Both the position numbers and the translations under genes were made by a program. This document shows, one piece after another, positions 33,901 through 41,367 of a stretch of DNA of 64,000 nt. The notes below the pieces were generated by a model. It had not been told where the DNA came from. It made no database searches and saw nothing but the letters and a program-made list of their open reading frames with translations. Every line of letters begins with the position of its first letter. Positions within the stretch are counted from its first letter, which is position 1. The stretch is from the NCBI RefSeq assembly GCF_039555335.1, contig NC_092642.1, positions 22,673,262 to 22,737,261 of the forward strand, read 5' to 3'. This DNA comes from Amphiura filiformis. Lineage: Eukaryota; Echinodermata; Ophiuroidea; Amphilepidida; Amphiuridae.

Positions 33901-35627
33901 ACGATACGATGACGAAAATATACTAGTGTGGACTGGGTCCAATTATTTGCCTGTCCTCATCTGCATCCCACTATATAAACAACTCTAATTTTAAAGATTG
34001 CACAATTTTTTCCTTTCAGAAATGTGACATTCTGAATTATCAAACAAAATGTTTTCAAAGCAACAAAGAGTAATTTAATGCTCAAGGGTAGTGTAGTGAC
34101 AACTGAGTGACTGATGCCAGTTTTAAACTTACTCACACGATATAGCATGGAAATGTTTGCATTTTTGTCAATTTTTCACAGAAAAATTGGAGGGGGGCAT
34201 TTATTAGAGGGGGAGCAATACAGTATGTAGTATGTACTGTTTTTAGGTAGTGTCTTTCTATTAATTATGTCAATTGTCTTGTCTATGAATTCCGTCAACA
34301 GAAGAGAATGTTTGAGGAGGATCTGAACCAGCAACAGCTGGATACTCAACAAGACAAGGAACGCTACAAGGCCCAAATTGAATCTTGGAAAAAGAACTGT
34401 GTCACACTTGGCAAACAGGTAAGATTTCCCTACATTGTCACTGGGCGGGAAAAACCTCATGTACTTTTGACCCTTGAACATGGATAAAGCCTTGTAGGTG
34501 TAGACTTTATATTGAAGAGGTTGCTTCATCCATGTTCAAGGGCCAAAAGTACATGCAGAAAACACCTCATATTTACTTTTGGCCCTTGAACATGGATAAA
34601 GCCTTGTAGGTGTAGACTTTATATTGAATGGTTTGCTTCATCCATGTTCAGGGGCAAAAAGTACATACGATGTTTTCCCGCCCAGTGACGACATATAGTT
34701 TTATAATTAAAGACAGTAGCAGATGGAGCTAGGATTTTTCCAGGGGCCGGGGGGGGGGGGTAAAGGTGATGGGGGAAATTGGGCAAAAATGGTTTGTAAC
34801 AGGCTACAAATCTAAAATATTACAGCAGCTGCATGGGGTGGGGAGGGCAAAATGTTTGACAGGGGGGCAGCTGCTCCCTCCCTCTTGGTTCAAGGCCCCC
34901 ATGATTAAAAGCACCATTAGTGAGTCCTGCAAAGAAATTTGTAGCAATAGTTTAGAATTGGAAGGACAAGGCGGTTAAAAAAACCTTGTTCTGTGAGGGG
35001 ATGGTCTTGCCGAGTAGGGTTGGTTGGTTGGGATTTGTTTTTATTATTTACAATAGATAAAGCTCGGAGGTTAATCCATTTCCTTTGTTGTGAAATATGC
35101 TTGTATTGTGGGAAGGAGTTTAGTAAAACTGATTTCCAGTAGAGAAACACAGGATCCATGTATTGAAACATTTTGCACTTTATATATATATTCAGGTGAA
35201 TCTGTTCAAAAGCGATGTAGAAAAAGAGCGCCAGAAAGTCAAGATCCTTGAACGCCAAATGGGAATGCTACAGCAGAAGACCAGTCAGGCACTTAGAGCC
35301 CAGCAACAGTCCCTGATCAACAGACCATTCACCACCATGCAGCCGTATCATCAAGGGCTTTGCGCGACAGAAGCAGAACGCCCACACATCACGCCATTCC
35401 AAGAGGGGTTCTCTATGCCCATGCATCATCAACGTGGCATCCTTACAGTTGATTGTGCAGGTGGACTTGATGATTACGATGGTGGTGAACCGCATGAATC
35501 AGAACGGGATACACAAACATCTGTGAGTGGACATAAAAATGAATGCCCACGGTGTAAGAGTGAGTTTGAGGCTCATGAGCAGCAGGAGTTCCAAAGGCAC
35601 ATAGAGAAATGTATAGACAAAGCATGA
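12442..35627 (+). CDS. Coiled-coil adaptor-like protein with C-terminal CCHC zinc finger
   Basis: Eight coding exons (12442-12933, 13384-13551, 24915-25061, 26356-26523, 31125-31397, 32955-33122, 34302-34418, 35196-35627) give 654 residues. Every junction is GT..AG and phase 0. The protein is rich in K, E, Q and L heptads over most of residues 40-105, 200-325, 375-420, 440-545. Residues 124-127 (YEDV) followed by a dense acidic run resemble an LC3-interacting motif. Residues 510-540 contain D518, E522, R523 in the pattern DVEKERQK, like a weak UBAN core (DFxxERxxRE) of NEMO and optineurin. A Pro/His-rich linker then leads to a CCHC finger, C628-x2-C631-x14-H646-x3-C650. The order coiled coil, UBAN-like, linker, zinc finger is that of NEMO/optineurin; the finger also resembles the UBZ of TAX1BP1/CALCOCO. 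Function as a ubiquitin-binding adaptor is inference. No symbol is assigned. Confidence 0.8.
12934..13383 (+). other. Gene 1 intron 1 with ~110-bp tandem repeat
   Basis: The intron is 450 bp. From about 13105 to 13370 it holds two and a half copies of a roughly 110-bp unit (ACTGAGGAGGG... CCCTTTGATTGG... GGGGAAGCTGTTGG), reaching almost to the exon 2 acceptor (TTTCTCTTTAG). The 108-residue ORF across it is a by-product of the repeat. Confidence 0.75.
13384..13551 (+). CDS. Gene 1, coding exon 2 (residues 165-220)
   Basis: Acceptor CTCTTTAG ends at 13383, donor GTAAGT starts at 13552. It is 168 nt, i.e. 56 residues or eight heptads, phase 0 on both sides. The first part is acidic and Pro-containing (VTPSPDD), the second part helical (LRDNVRLQFLVQDM), leading into the coiled coil of exon 3. 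Confidence 0.85.
13619..13993. mobile_element. TTAA-flanked MITE in intron 2
   Basis: Left end TTAAAGGATGACTCCAGCAA and right end TTGCCGGAGACATCCTTTAA are inverted copies, with TTAA at 13619-13622 and 13990-13993. Inverted similarity extends over most of the 375 bp; for example, ACTCATATTGACCATAAAAA near 13729 mirrors the stretch near 13860-13880. It is non-coding and starts about 70 bp after the exon 2 donor. Confidence 0.8.
13994..16686. other. Intron 2 sequence, no + strand exon seen
   Basis: Part of the 11.4-kb second intron of gene 1. I find no + strand exon. It contains a possible minus-strand ORF (15375-15647) and a short direct repeat, GTATACGCCATGTGAG (near 15708 and 15760). Confidence 0.45.
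15375..15647 (-). CDS. Doubtful minus-strand ORF, 90 residues
   Basis: An ATG whose complement lies at 15645-15647 opens a frame running to 15375. The first 50 residues look protein-like (starting MSLGSYASQRSEQNGHAWLW and rich in mixed hydrophobic and polar residues) and lie in a locally CpG-richer patch. The rest becomes AT-driven. If real it may be a first exon of an antisense gene inside intron 2. I see no family motif, and the donor is weak. It could equally be chance or transposon-derived. Confidence 0.2.
   Translation of the reverse strand: MSLGSYASQRSEQNGHAWLWIQPTMAISALKISGDDTVGQAYYIIGELNGLKCNFQNRIFPCKHNKLSAGKLCDFESKFHAPLLENLRFA
17135..17714 (+). repeat. DR1-like sites in left foldback arm
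   Basis: AGGTCAAAGGTCA (17135-17147) and GGGTCAAAGGTCA (17498-17510, 17702-17714) sit in subrepeats that also share a GGGCTCATGTTGGCGCAA stretch. They match a nuclear-receptor direct repeat with one-base spacing. The presence of the motif is observed; any regulatory use is speculation. Confidence 0.7.
17890..17922. repeat. 14-bp stem hairpin
   Basis: AACTTCTGCATTTT (17890-17903) and AAAATGCAGAAGTT (17909-17922) are perfect reverse complements with a 5-nt loop, at the inner border of the left foldback arm. Confidence 0.8.
19249..20019 (-). repeat. DR1-like sites in right foldback arm
   Basis: TGACCTTTGACCC at 19249-19261 and 20007-20019, with one-mismatch versions near 19452 and 19648, mirror the sites of the left arm in opposite orientation, as expected from the inverted structure. 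Confidence 0.7.
20709..20743. repeat. 15-bp perfect stem hairpin
   Basis: ATCATGGAGGTAGTA and its exact reverse complement TACTACCTCCATGAT flank a 5-nt loop (CTAGC). It lies about 200 bp right of the foldback element, in intron 2. Confidence 0.8.
20744..24559. other. Intron 2 sequence, no supported exon
   Basis: AT-rich sequence with only short ORFs. One good acceptor (TTTGTTTACAG ending at 23141) is followed by a short in-frame reading of 14 codons to a TAA, with no donor. I do not annotate it as an exon but discuss it in the findings. Confidence 0.45.
24560..24735. repeat. CpG-rich patch with TCGCGATATCGC words and ACGG repeat
   Basis: An unusually CpG-rich island in AT-rich intron 2, with self-complementary words such as GCGATATCGC occurring twice, and a GGACGGACGGACGGAC run near 24713-24728. 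Flanks TAGTCACACTGT and the inverse of ACTCTGTGATTA hint at decayed terminal inverted repeats. Probably a young or CpG-preserving transposon fragment rather than a promoter. Confidence 0.4.
24915..25061 (+). CDS. Gene 1, coding exon 3 (residues 221-269)
   Basis: Acceptor ATGTACAG ends at 24914, donor GTAGCT starts at 25062. It is 147 nt, 49 residues, seven heptads, phase 0. Clear coiled coil (ISELEDQVKQLRQEGQDKAD), followed by RRDIQRARTSDD and a second short helix. It lies 11.4 kb from exon 2. Confidence 0.85.
25351..26128 (-). mobile_element. 5'-truncated LINE fragment, antisense in intron 3
   Basis: On the minus strand this matches the 3' part of the LINE at 51212-52352: the reverse-transcriptase start at the ADDIALL motif (near 26120), then a YLGSKMGSS-type segment, YGCESW region, the MENKINAFATSC segment, and a terminal CSAAD followed by a TGATGATGAT tail (seen on + as ATCATCATC at 25352-25362). 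Several frameshifts and stops break it. It is a dead fragment inserted against gene 1 transcription. Confidence 0.85.
26356..26523 (+). CDS. Gene 1, coding exon 4 (residues 270-325)
   Basis: Acceptor TTTTTTTAACAG ends at 26355, donor GTATGG starts at 26524. It is 168 nt, eight heptads, phase 0. Coiled coil through QSLTKALEEAEKELGKERQ, then a polar acidic end (TGTNTDSDE). Confidence 0.85.
27127..27657. mobile_element. hAT-like MITE, CAGGGCTYGA ends
   Basis: Ends CAGGGCTTGA (27127-27136) and TCGAGCCCTG (27648-27657) are inverted with one mismatch. The 8 bp outside are GCCAAATA on the left and GCCACATG on the right, six of eight equal, compatible with a worn 8-bp hAT target duplication. It is 531 bp, with repeated GTGTAACTTT words inside (near 27185 and 27602). 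Confidence 0.6.
28718..28880. mobile_element. Worn MITE of the GGGCTATTCCA family
   Basis: Starts GGGCTCTTCCAATTGAAATT and contains facing copies of a segment with CTTAATCTCCCACAC near 28766 and GTGTGGGAGATTAAGG near 28841, like the element at 55430. The right end (CTTCCATATGGAAC) is degraded. Confidence 0.55.
28948..29437. mobile_element. Possible hAT-like MITE, CAGGGTTGCC ends
   Basis: CAGGGTTGCCAAC at 28948 and GTGGCAACACTG ending at 29437 form imperfect inverted ends of hAT appearance over 490 bp. I see no matching 8-bp target duplication, so the call is tentative. Confidence 0.35.
31125..31397 (+). CDS. Gene 1, coding exon 5 (residues 326-416)
   Basis: Acceptor TTCAATTAAAACAG ends at 31124, donor GTACGT starts at 31398. 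It is 273 nt, 91 residues, thirteen heptads, phase 0. The first half is a polar, low-complexity linker rich in T, P, Q, D; the second half is coiled coil (VLEQQVKHLKEKVDRLSRDC). Confidence 0.85.
31445..31815. mobile_element. Complete CATTCAGTGAT MITE, intron 5
   Basis: A 371-bp uninterrupted copy with ends TTAAAGACCCATTCAGTGAT and ATCACTGAATGGGTCTTTAA and TTAA at both edges (31445-31448, 31812-31815). It serves as the reference for the split copies at 9746, 40715 and 45269. It lies 47 bp after the exon 5 donor. Confidence 0.85.
32547..32840. repeat. Repeat rich in GTCCTTGAAA
   Basis: The word CCTTGAAAGTCCTTGAA and parts of it recur in both orientations (near 32567, 32640, 32760, 32790), and GGTTCCTG on the left mirrors CAGGAAC on the right. 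Probably a small inverted-repeat element made of CTTGAAAG subrepeats. Intron 5, non-coding. Confidence 0.6.
32955..33122 (+). CDS. Gene 1, coding exon 6 (residues 417-472)
   Basis: Acceptor TTTCCTTCAG ends at 32954, donor GTAGGT starts at 33123. It is 168 nt, eight heptads, phase 0. It encodes a helix start, a Ser/Pro break with a CxxC pair (ACSECRE), and a coiled coil (KTIKNMQDEMANMKSEIEMV). The CxxC has no obvious zinc partner nearby, so I do not call a second zinc site. Confidence 0.85.
33158..33527. mobile_element. MITE with TATAGACCTGTTATCGA ends
   Basis: The left end TATAGACCTGTTATCGA (33158-33174) and right end TCGATAACAGGTCTATA (33511-33527) are perfect 17-bp inverted repeats. AAGT flanks both sides (33154-33157, 33528-33531), a likely 4-bp target duplication. 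It is 370 bp, starting 35 bp after the exon 6 donor; it contains a G-rich run near 33318. Confidence 0.75.
33556..33939. mobile_element. MITE with GACCCRGTCCACAC ends
   Basis: Ends GACCCGGTCCACACAAGT and ACTAGTGTGGACTGGGTC are inverted with few mismatches, and inner AT-rich segments built from CATAATCG/CGATTATG words also face each other. It is 384 bp, intron 6. Target duplication not clear. Confidence 0.7.
34302..34418 (+). CDS. Gene 1, coding exon 7 (residues 473-511)
   Basis: Acceptor TTCCGTCAACAG ends at 34301, donor GTAAGA starts at 34419. It is 117 nt, 39 residues, phase 0, the first inner exon that is not a whole number of heptads. It encodes a Gln-rich helix (EDLNQQQLDTQQDKERYKAQ) that runs straight into the UBAN-like segment at the start of exon 8. 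Confidence 0.85.
34437..34689. mobile_element. Double-palindrome MITE next to exon 7
   Basis: GTCACTGGGCGGGAAAA at the left and TTTTCCCGCCCAGTGAC at the right are perfect 17-bp inverted ends. Inside, two palindromes in a row each pair a CCCTTGAACATGGAT stretch with ATCCATGTTCA-GGG. It is 253 bp, beginning only 18 bp after the exon 7 donor. Confidence 0.8.
35196..35627 (+). CDS. Gene 1, last coding exon 8 (residues 512-654)
   Basis: Acceptor TATATATATTCAG ends at 35195; stop TGA at 35625-35627. It starts VNLFKSDVEKERQKVKILER, where the spacing of D518, E522, R523 resembles the UBAN core. Then a linker rich in Pro, His, Gly and Asp, then the terminal finger CPRC...H...C. The finger matches UBZ/NEMO-type CCHC fingers in spacing within one or two residues. 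The protein ends four residues after the last Cys. Confidence 0.88.
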   Translation: MNLFKSDVEKERQKVKILERQMGMLQQKTSQALRAQQQSLINRPFTTMQPYHQGLCATEAERPHITPFQEGFSMPMHHQRGILTVDCAGGLDDYDGGEPHESERDTQTSVSGHKNECPRCKSEFEAHEQQEFQRHIEKCIDKA

Positions 35628-36402
35628 AGGAAAACCTGTCTACTCATGGGAGGTTATTTGATTTCAGGCCATGGTGAAGAAAAAATTGTTGAAAATGTGT
35701 CTTCAAGAAAAGAGGATAGGGAAGAGAGAATGGAGTATGGGAGTTTAAATTATTATATAATTAGTACATATATAGCTAAAATCAAGCTAGTATTATATAA
35801 TATATAGCCAGCTTCTCTCCTATATGAGTCCCCTTACCAGTGGGACTGAGCATGGGATAGCCCACCAGCCTACCACAGTGTATGCTCACCAGCCTACCAC
35901 AGTGTATCTTTGAAATTCATTTAGTAATCGCCTTTGTATCCATGGCTTGTGGTGTGAGTTGTTATCTTGGCATGGCTTGTGAGCCATCTCTCACATACAT
36001 CATCTGAACACCCATCAGGACCTAAGTGTGTCTCCGCACAGAGCGATCGTTTAAACTATCAAACATTCATTGGATACCACTACCATGAAGTACCTGATGG
36101 TCTTAAGGTCACTGTGTAGGTAATCAGCAGGTCGCTATATATTCTGTGGTTAGTTGGTAGGCTATCACATAGGCAGTGAGGTACTGCATATGTGTACATT
36201 CAGGCCAAGGAGTTTGGAGCAGTATGGGGATTGCTCGCTTATACGTGTGCATCCTTGCCTGGGTAAGATGTGCAAATATGGAGTACCTATAGGGTAATGT
36301 AGTGGCAGCATCAGGATGGGGCCAAAAAAAGTGTTAAAAAAATCAAATTTCTTAACGGGTTGGGGAGGAGGTAAGTGGGAGAGGCAAATTTCATAAAATA
36401 AA
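35628..36402 (+). other. Likely 3' UTR of gene 1
   Basis: Directly follows the TGA. A canonical AATAAA is found at 36397-36402, giving a 3' UTR of about 0.8 kb if used. A short direct repeat containing CACCAGCCTACCACAGTGTAT occurs twice near 35860-35910. The true end of transcription cannot be read from the sequence. Confidence 0.4.
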
Positions 36403-36709
36403 TTTTAATTTTGTCAAATGCAGGGGTTAAGTTTTGAAAACAACAGGCTACAAATCACCTCTGGAAATGTTAAGGTGGGCTGACAGGTGTGCTATTAAAT
36501 TGCACTCAGTGAGAAGTTTAGGAATTGAAGTGTGTTATAAATCGCACTAGGACAGGCGATTTAAGGTGTGCAATCACACTCGATCGCCTTGGAACTCAAT
36601 CCCTGTAAATGACTTATTTTGGCTGTAGCCAAGGTGGGGTGGCTTGCTGTTGTCACTGAGGTAATGGGATAACTCATAATGGATGAAATTAGATATTATA
36701 TTATGCCAT

Positions 36710-37057
36710 AGGGTTAGGACAAAATCACTATTTCAGGGAGCAAACATTGCATTCTTTTTTCTTTAAAGAACAAGGAGTAAAATTTGTAGTAATTCATGAT
36801 TCAAAGAATGAATTCCATTATCGGTCATCGGTCCGGTGATCCAAAGGTCCCAGGTTCAAATCCTGGATGGTCAGTGAAATTTTTTCACTGGCTGTCATTT
36901 ATGTATGTGGAGACTTGTTTTAAAAACCTTTCTCATAGATATTTATTACTTTGGCCTAAAATCGACCAAAATTATTATATCAGGAAAAGGAAGAAAATAA
37001 ATTTTAAAAAGACAGTTTGCAACCAAAAAAAGTGATTTGTGATTTTGTCCTAGCCCT
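36710..37057. mobile_element. Inverted-repeat element carrying tRNA-like B box
   Basis: AGGGTTAGGACAAAATCAC (36710-36728) and GTGATTTTGTCCTAGCCCT (37039-37057) are inverted with one mismatch. Inside, CCAGGTTCAAATCCTGG (around 36852-36866) forms a proper T-arm stem with the B box GGTTCAAATCC (36853-36863). No A box or acceptor stem is convincing. Either a MITE that caught a tRNA-derived SINE or an inverted pair around one. Confidence 0.5.
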
Positions 37058-37791
37058 AATTTAAGGTAACGTGAGATTCAAGAATATGGGAAGAAACTCT
37101 TGGGGGCTTGAACTCTTGGACGAGTCTAGTTCAATTTTGTTTATAGTTTGTAAGGATGCCACTTTTCCACTTTCAGCAGGATTTTTTTGTTTTTGAAGTT
37201 ATGAGGGAAAATCAGGATTTCTCATGGCCATCCGGCAAAAAAAAAAAAAGAAAGAAAGAAAAAAATAAATAAATAAAGCTGGTTAAATTTGTATGTTATA
37301 ATTACTTTTGCTTCGATTGAACAGCTAGCAATCCATGACCTTGGCTGTTCAATAGAAGCAACAGTAATTGAAATGTACAACTATCTAGCTTCAAAAAAAA
37401 AAAAAAAAAATTGTTGCCCTCACTCCAGGTTTTTAGATTCCTGTTTTTTAGCAAAGAGTGAGTGGCATCCCTGGTTTGTTACTTTTATTTATTACATTTG
37501 GCAAAAAACATAGGCAATACCCAATAGTGCTCAAAGACTTGCACTGTGTTTAGCATTGCAAAAATATGATACAGCATTTTAGGTCCAATTTTCATGGTTT
37601 TCAATATATAGATGTCAATAAAGGTGTATTTGGTTCTGCAAAAACCATATGTGGCATATGATAATGCTTGTGTAATGTATGACAATGACAATTGCACCAC
37701 AAGAGCACTAGTATTTGAAAACTGAAATTGGATTTTGCTCAATTCTTATCATTGAAATAGTAAAACATTTACAGATGTTAGTTATATGGAA

Positions 37792-38038
37792 CATTCTTAA
37801 ACACTTGAGAACGTTCCTGCAATCTCATTGGTTCTTACCCGTGTGATATGACACAATATCACACGGGTCAGCGTGTGTGCATCAACGCGATACGCGTGCT
37901 CCCTATTTGAACCAATTGGAGGCGCATAGCAACAACGGGACTGATCGATTTTAAGCGATAGGTAGTTCCTTTTAAAATGTAGGATTTAATTTGATAATAC
38001 TTATGATATTTCTATTTGAACTGAAGTGTTTAAGAATG
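37792..38038. mobile_element. Small inverted-repeat element
   Basis: CATTCTTAAACACTTGAG and CTGAAGTGTTTAAGAATG are inverted ends with one mismatch, with TTAA inside both (37797-37800, 38030-38033). An inner palindrome ACCCGTGTGATA...TATCACACGGGT lies at about 37838-37869. 247 bp, non-coding. Confidence 0.6.
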
Positions 38039-38043
38039 AGAAT

Positions 38044-38193
38044 AAAGGTATTGTTTTTAGCCACTGTCGTGTATCTATCGCCTCATATAACACGGGCGAC
38101 ATCATTATTTTTGGGCGTATTTACTTAAAATAATGATGTCGCCCGTGTTATATGAGACGATAGATACACTCCAGGGCTAAAACCAATACCTTT
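38044..38193. repeat. ~150-bp palindrome
   Basis: The arm from AAAGGTATTG (38044) to ATCATTATTT (38110) is matched almost base for base by the inverse arm from AAATAATGATGTCGCCCG (about 38129) to CAATACCTTT (38193). The centre is about 18 bp. It is sandwiched between two TTAA-type elements. Confidence 0.8.
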
Positions 38194-38857
38194 AAAGAGA
38201 TCTAGAATGAGCGTTTATTGCGTTTACGACAGTATTTTTTGTGGGACATGAGAGCACCTCAGACCTATCGAATTGCATTCTGAATCTGAAGCATGTCTTT
38301 CTGATATCAAATAATTTTCATTTTTGAAAATCACAATATAATACAAATTGTATGACAAATTATAAAAATTTGATATTTTTCAATTTTTGATTTATAACAG
38401 TCCTCGAAGTAAATTATATAAATCTAATGATATATTCTTAAAGTGTATGTAGCTGGGAGGAAAAGCCGACGGTCAATTGAAAATTTTAACCTTTCATATT
38501 GAAGATATGGAAAAAAAAAAAAAAAGACCTAATTTTTGTTGGTGTTTTGGGAAAAAAAATCCATATCTTCAATACGAAAGGTCAAAATTTTCAATTGATC
38601 GTCGGCCTTTCATCCCACCTACATACACTTTAAGTATAAATCATCAGATTTGTAAAGTTTACTTCGAGTACTGTTAAATATCAAAAATATCAATTTTTAA
38701 TGATTTGCCATATGTGTATTAAATTGCGAATTTCAAAAATCAAAATTATTTGATATCAGAAGGACATTCTTCGTATTCAGAATGCAATTCGATATGTCTG
38801 ATGTGCTCTAATGTCCCAAAATAAATACTGTCCAAACGCTCATACCCCAGCCCTTAA
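38192..38857. mobile_element. TTAA-flanked MITE, CAGTATTT family, copy A
   Basis: TTAA at 38192-38195 and 38854-38857. Both arms carry the order GCGTT, ACAGTATTTTTTGTGGGACAT, GAATTGCATTCTGAAT, TCTGATATCAAATAATTT in inverse orientation, with arms of about 250 bp. The same family is found twice in the ZAR1-like gene. It is 666 bp and non-coding. Confidence 0.8.
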
Positions 38858-40714
38858 TCTCTAAATCATAGTGAATTGTACAGGTTTGGACATTGATTGT
38901 ACAGGTTTAAAAAGCTTCTACTGCATGCTGCAAGTTAATGTATGGTTGGAAGAATGAATATTTTAAACAGTTCTCTCAGCAAAATAGTGACTTGCTTTTA
39001 ATATTTCATCGCCACATCCATGTGACTTCATCAGAATTGTGACAGGAGCGGTAAAGCTAATCACGTATTGTATAGTTATTTGATGGAACTTTGTGACAGT
39101 GTAATTAAATGAATCAGTATTGCAGTTAAGTATGATTGTATATGTATTGGTGTTATGTTGGACAAGGTGAAAAACAGAAGTGCAATGAATTATTTGAATT
39201 TGATTCAAATAAATTTGGAGAAAGTATCGGCCGGTCGCATGGTCATCTCAAAATGAGGTTAACAAGATGGCAGATCCGTGCAAAGGGTGAATTGAATGAG
39301 TTTTACCTCTTTTGAAAGTATTATCCAGTGGATATAAAAAATATTCATTAAGTGGGATTTCTTGATGAGTGGTATGTATAAAAGAATGTACAATGAATTG
39401 CAGTTTGAATATGATTCAAATGTCAATTAGAAAAATAGTATTGAATGATGGCTTAACAAGCTGTGACAAGATGGAACAAATGATTTCCTTTAAATGGTGC
39501 CTACATATCATTGTGGTTCATTCATACTTTGTTTTCTGAAAATATGTGACAGGACTGGCCCTAAGAATCGGGTGTGAAGGGACTAACAATACATAAAAGT
39601 ATGTCAGGCATGTTAAAAGTTCCTGTCAGGCTGGTAAATTCTATTGGTAGCTGACCAACTGGCTAGTGCAAAAAATGATAAGGTACACCCCTGTGTATGT
39701 GATGACAATATTCTGTCAGTTTCTTTTCTTATACCTATATTCAGAAAAGAAATATATTTGTGCATTTTGATTGTTGTGTTAGCTACTTGAAGTGTGAAAA
39801 GTGCAAAAACAAATGTAGCTTGAAAATGCCACTTTTACTGTATGCATACGGATATCTCTAATATCCAGACATGTGATCTAAACTGGTCTTCATAGAAAAA
39901 CTTTTTTTAAGGTTTTTAGCCCTTTGAGACATTGATTTCAAGCATTGAAGCATTTAAAAGGACATAAGATGTGTGGCATACAGCAGTCCAATACCATCTT
40001 TCAGTAGTTCCAATAATTGGACTCACGGCTCTGACCGTGAGTTCCAAGGAGCTATGTGTATGTGCCACCGCGATTTAGTGTGCATTCATCACCATATTCA
40101 CACATGTACATGTAGTCGTGGAGTGGATTTTTCGATGCTCATAAAAATCACTCAAAAATCAACTTTTTAAATATTTCTTCGGACAAAAGCTGATGTGTAG
40201 AATAAGTTGAGCAATCGCAGATGACATACATCAGTGACACAGATTTCTAAAGTGAGTATTTTACCAGATATACTAATACTGCAAACTTGCCAAAATAAAA
40301 CCCTGGAGGCACCCTATGGGAGTACCTACAACTTGAGAACAAGTCCTCAAACGTTCGAAATTTGTAGTTACTACAACTACATCTTTCAGTGTTACGATCC
40401 CATTTGAGTACATTTTTTCTGTCGCAATATTGCACTTCAGACATCATGCAAAATGACATATAATTCACATATCTGGATTTTTCACTTATCCAATGCTTGG
40501 TCCCATCATGGATAAGAGAGGTTAGACTGTAATTATTTTCAAAGAGGCAATCCACAGATTTTGAGGGACATGCACGCGTGTTTTAAAATACGCAATTTTA
40601 ATTGTTTGAACTTTGATTATTTCTTTTCATGTTTAAATTATGTTCTTGTATATGTATGTGATATGATAAAAGTCCATATAACAAAAAGGTACAAGTTTTT
40701 GGTTGTGGTAAAGA
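38858..40714. other. Gene-free stretch
   Basis: AT-rich sequence with no supported gene; ORFs are short and without motifs. The segment near 39600-39690 (CAGGCTGGTAAATTCT, CTGGCTAGTGC) resembles parts of the hAT-like element at 27127 and may be a fragment of it. Confidence 0.45.
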
Positions 40715-40879
40715 TTAAAGGCCTATTCAGTGATATGCTCTTCCGGAGGATTGTAAATATCATCAAAATTCAGATTTTGGCACCTTCGTTAGTGACCATG
40801 GTGACATAGATGTGCTAACATAGCCTGCAAGACAAAATCAGTCATTTTATATGAACCCGTTAATTCTTTACTTTTGATT

Positions 40880-41070
40880 GTTGCATTCCCGGCGAGGCTG
40901 CCACCTTGTCGTTGGTGGAGATGCTTGCATGCTTCAGTGACCTGAAGAGCTATGCCGCCGGGAGTCTAGGACTCCCAAGGCGGACAGGTTGACGGGTAGA
41001 AGCCAGACTAAGAGCAGCCCTTCAGGTTGGGGCAATGGGCTAATAACCCATTCCTGTAAAAAAGACAGTT
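40880..41070 (+). mobile_element. LINE 5' leader-like fragment with strong hairpin
   Basis: CpG-rich sequence with a CCACC/GGTGG stem (near 40900-40918) and a stacked hairpin CCGCC-GGGAGTC...GACTCCC-GGCGG (around 40956-40984), followed by GGTTGACGGG, GACTAAG and CAATGGGCTAATAACCCATT. From memory of invertebrate genomes, a leader ending in an AATGGG...CCCATTCCTGT palindrome precedes RTE-like LINE endonuclease ORFs. No ORF follows here, so only the leader remains. Clade is not certain. Confidence 0.45.
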
Positions 41071-41088
41071 ATTACAGAAACTAGAAAT

Positions 41089-41367
41089 GGGCTATTCCAG
41101 TTGAAATCCACACTACCCCTGTGGAAGATTTTGGAAATATTTTCCACAAGGGGAGTATGTTTTTCAAATGTATTTGGTCAGGGTTAATCATTTTGAAACC
41201 CATACTCCCCCTGTATCATGTCTTTACCTATATCTTCCACAACTGGGGTGAGTATTTCAAATGGAAGTTACCTAATTGTCAATTTTATTCAAAACTTATA
41301 CTCCCTCTGTGGAAGACTTCAACTAAATCTTCCACAGGGGGAGTGTGTATTTTAAATGGAATAGCCC
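41089..41367. mobile_element. GGGCTATTCCA-family MITE
   Basis: Ends GGGCTATTCCAGTTGAAATC and the inverse of TTTAAATGGAATAGCCC, with AAT on both outer sides. Inner copies of CCCCTGTGGAAGAT and its complement (CTTCCACAGGGG) alternate, so the element is built of several facing units. 279 bp, nested in the split MITE at 40715. Confidence 0.75.
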
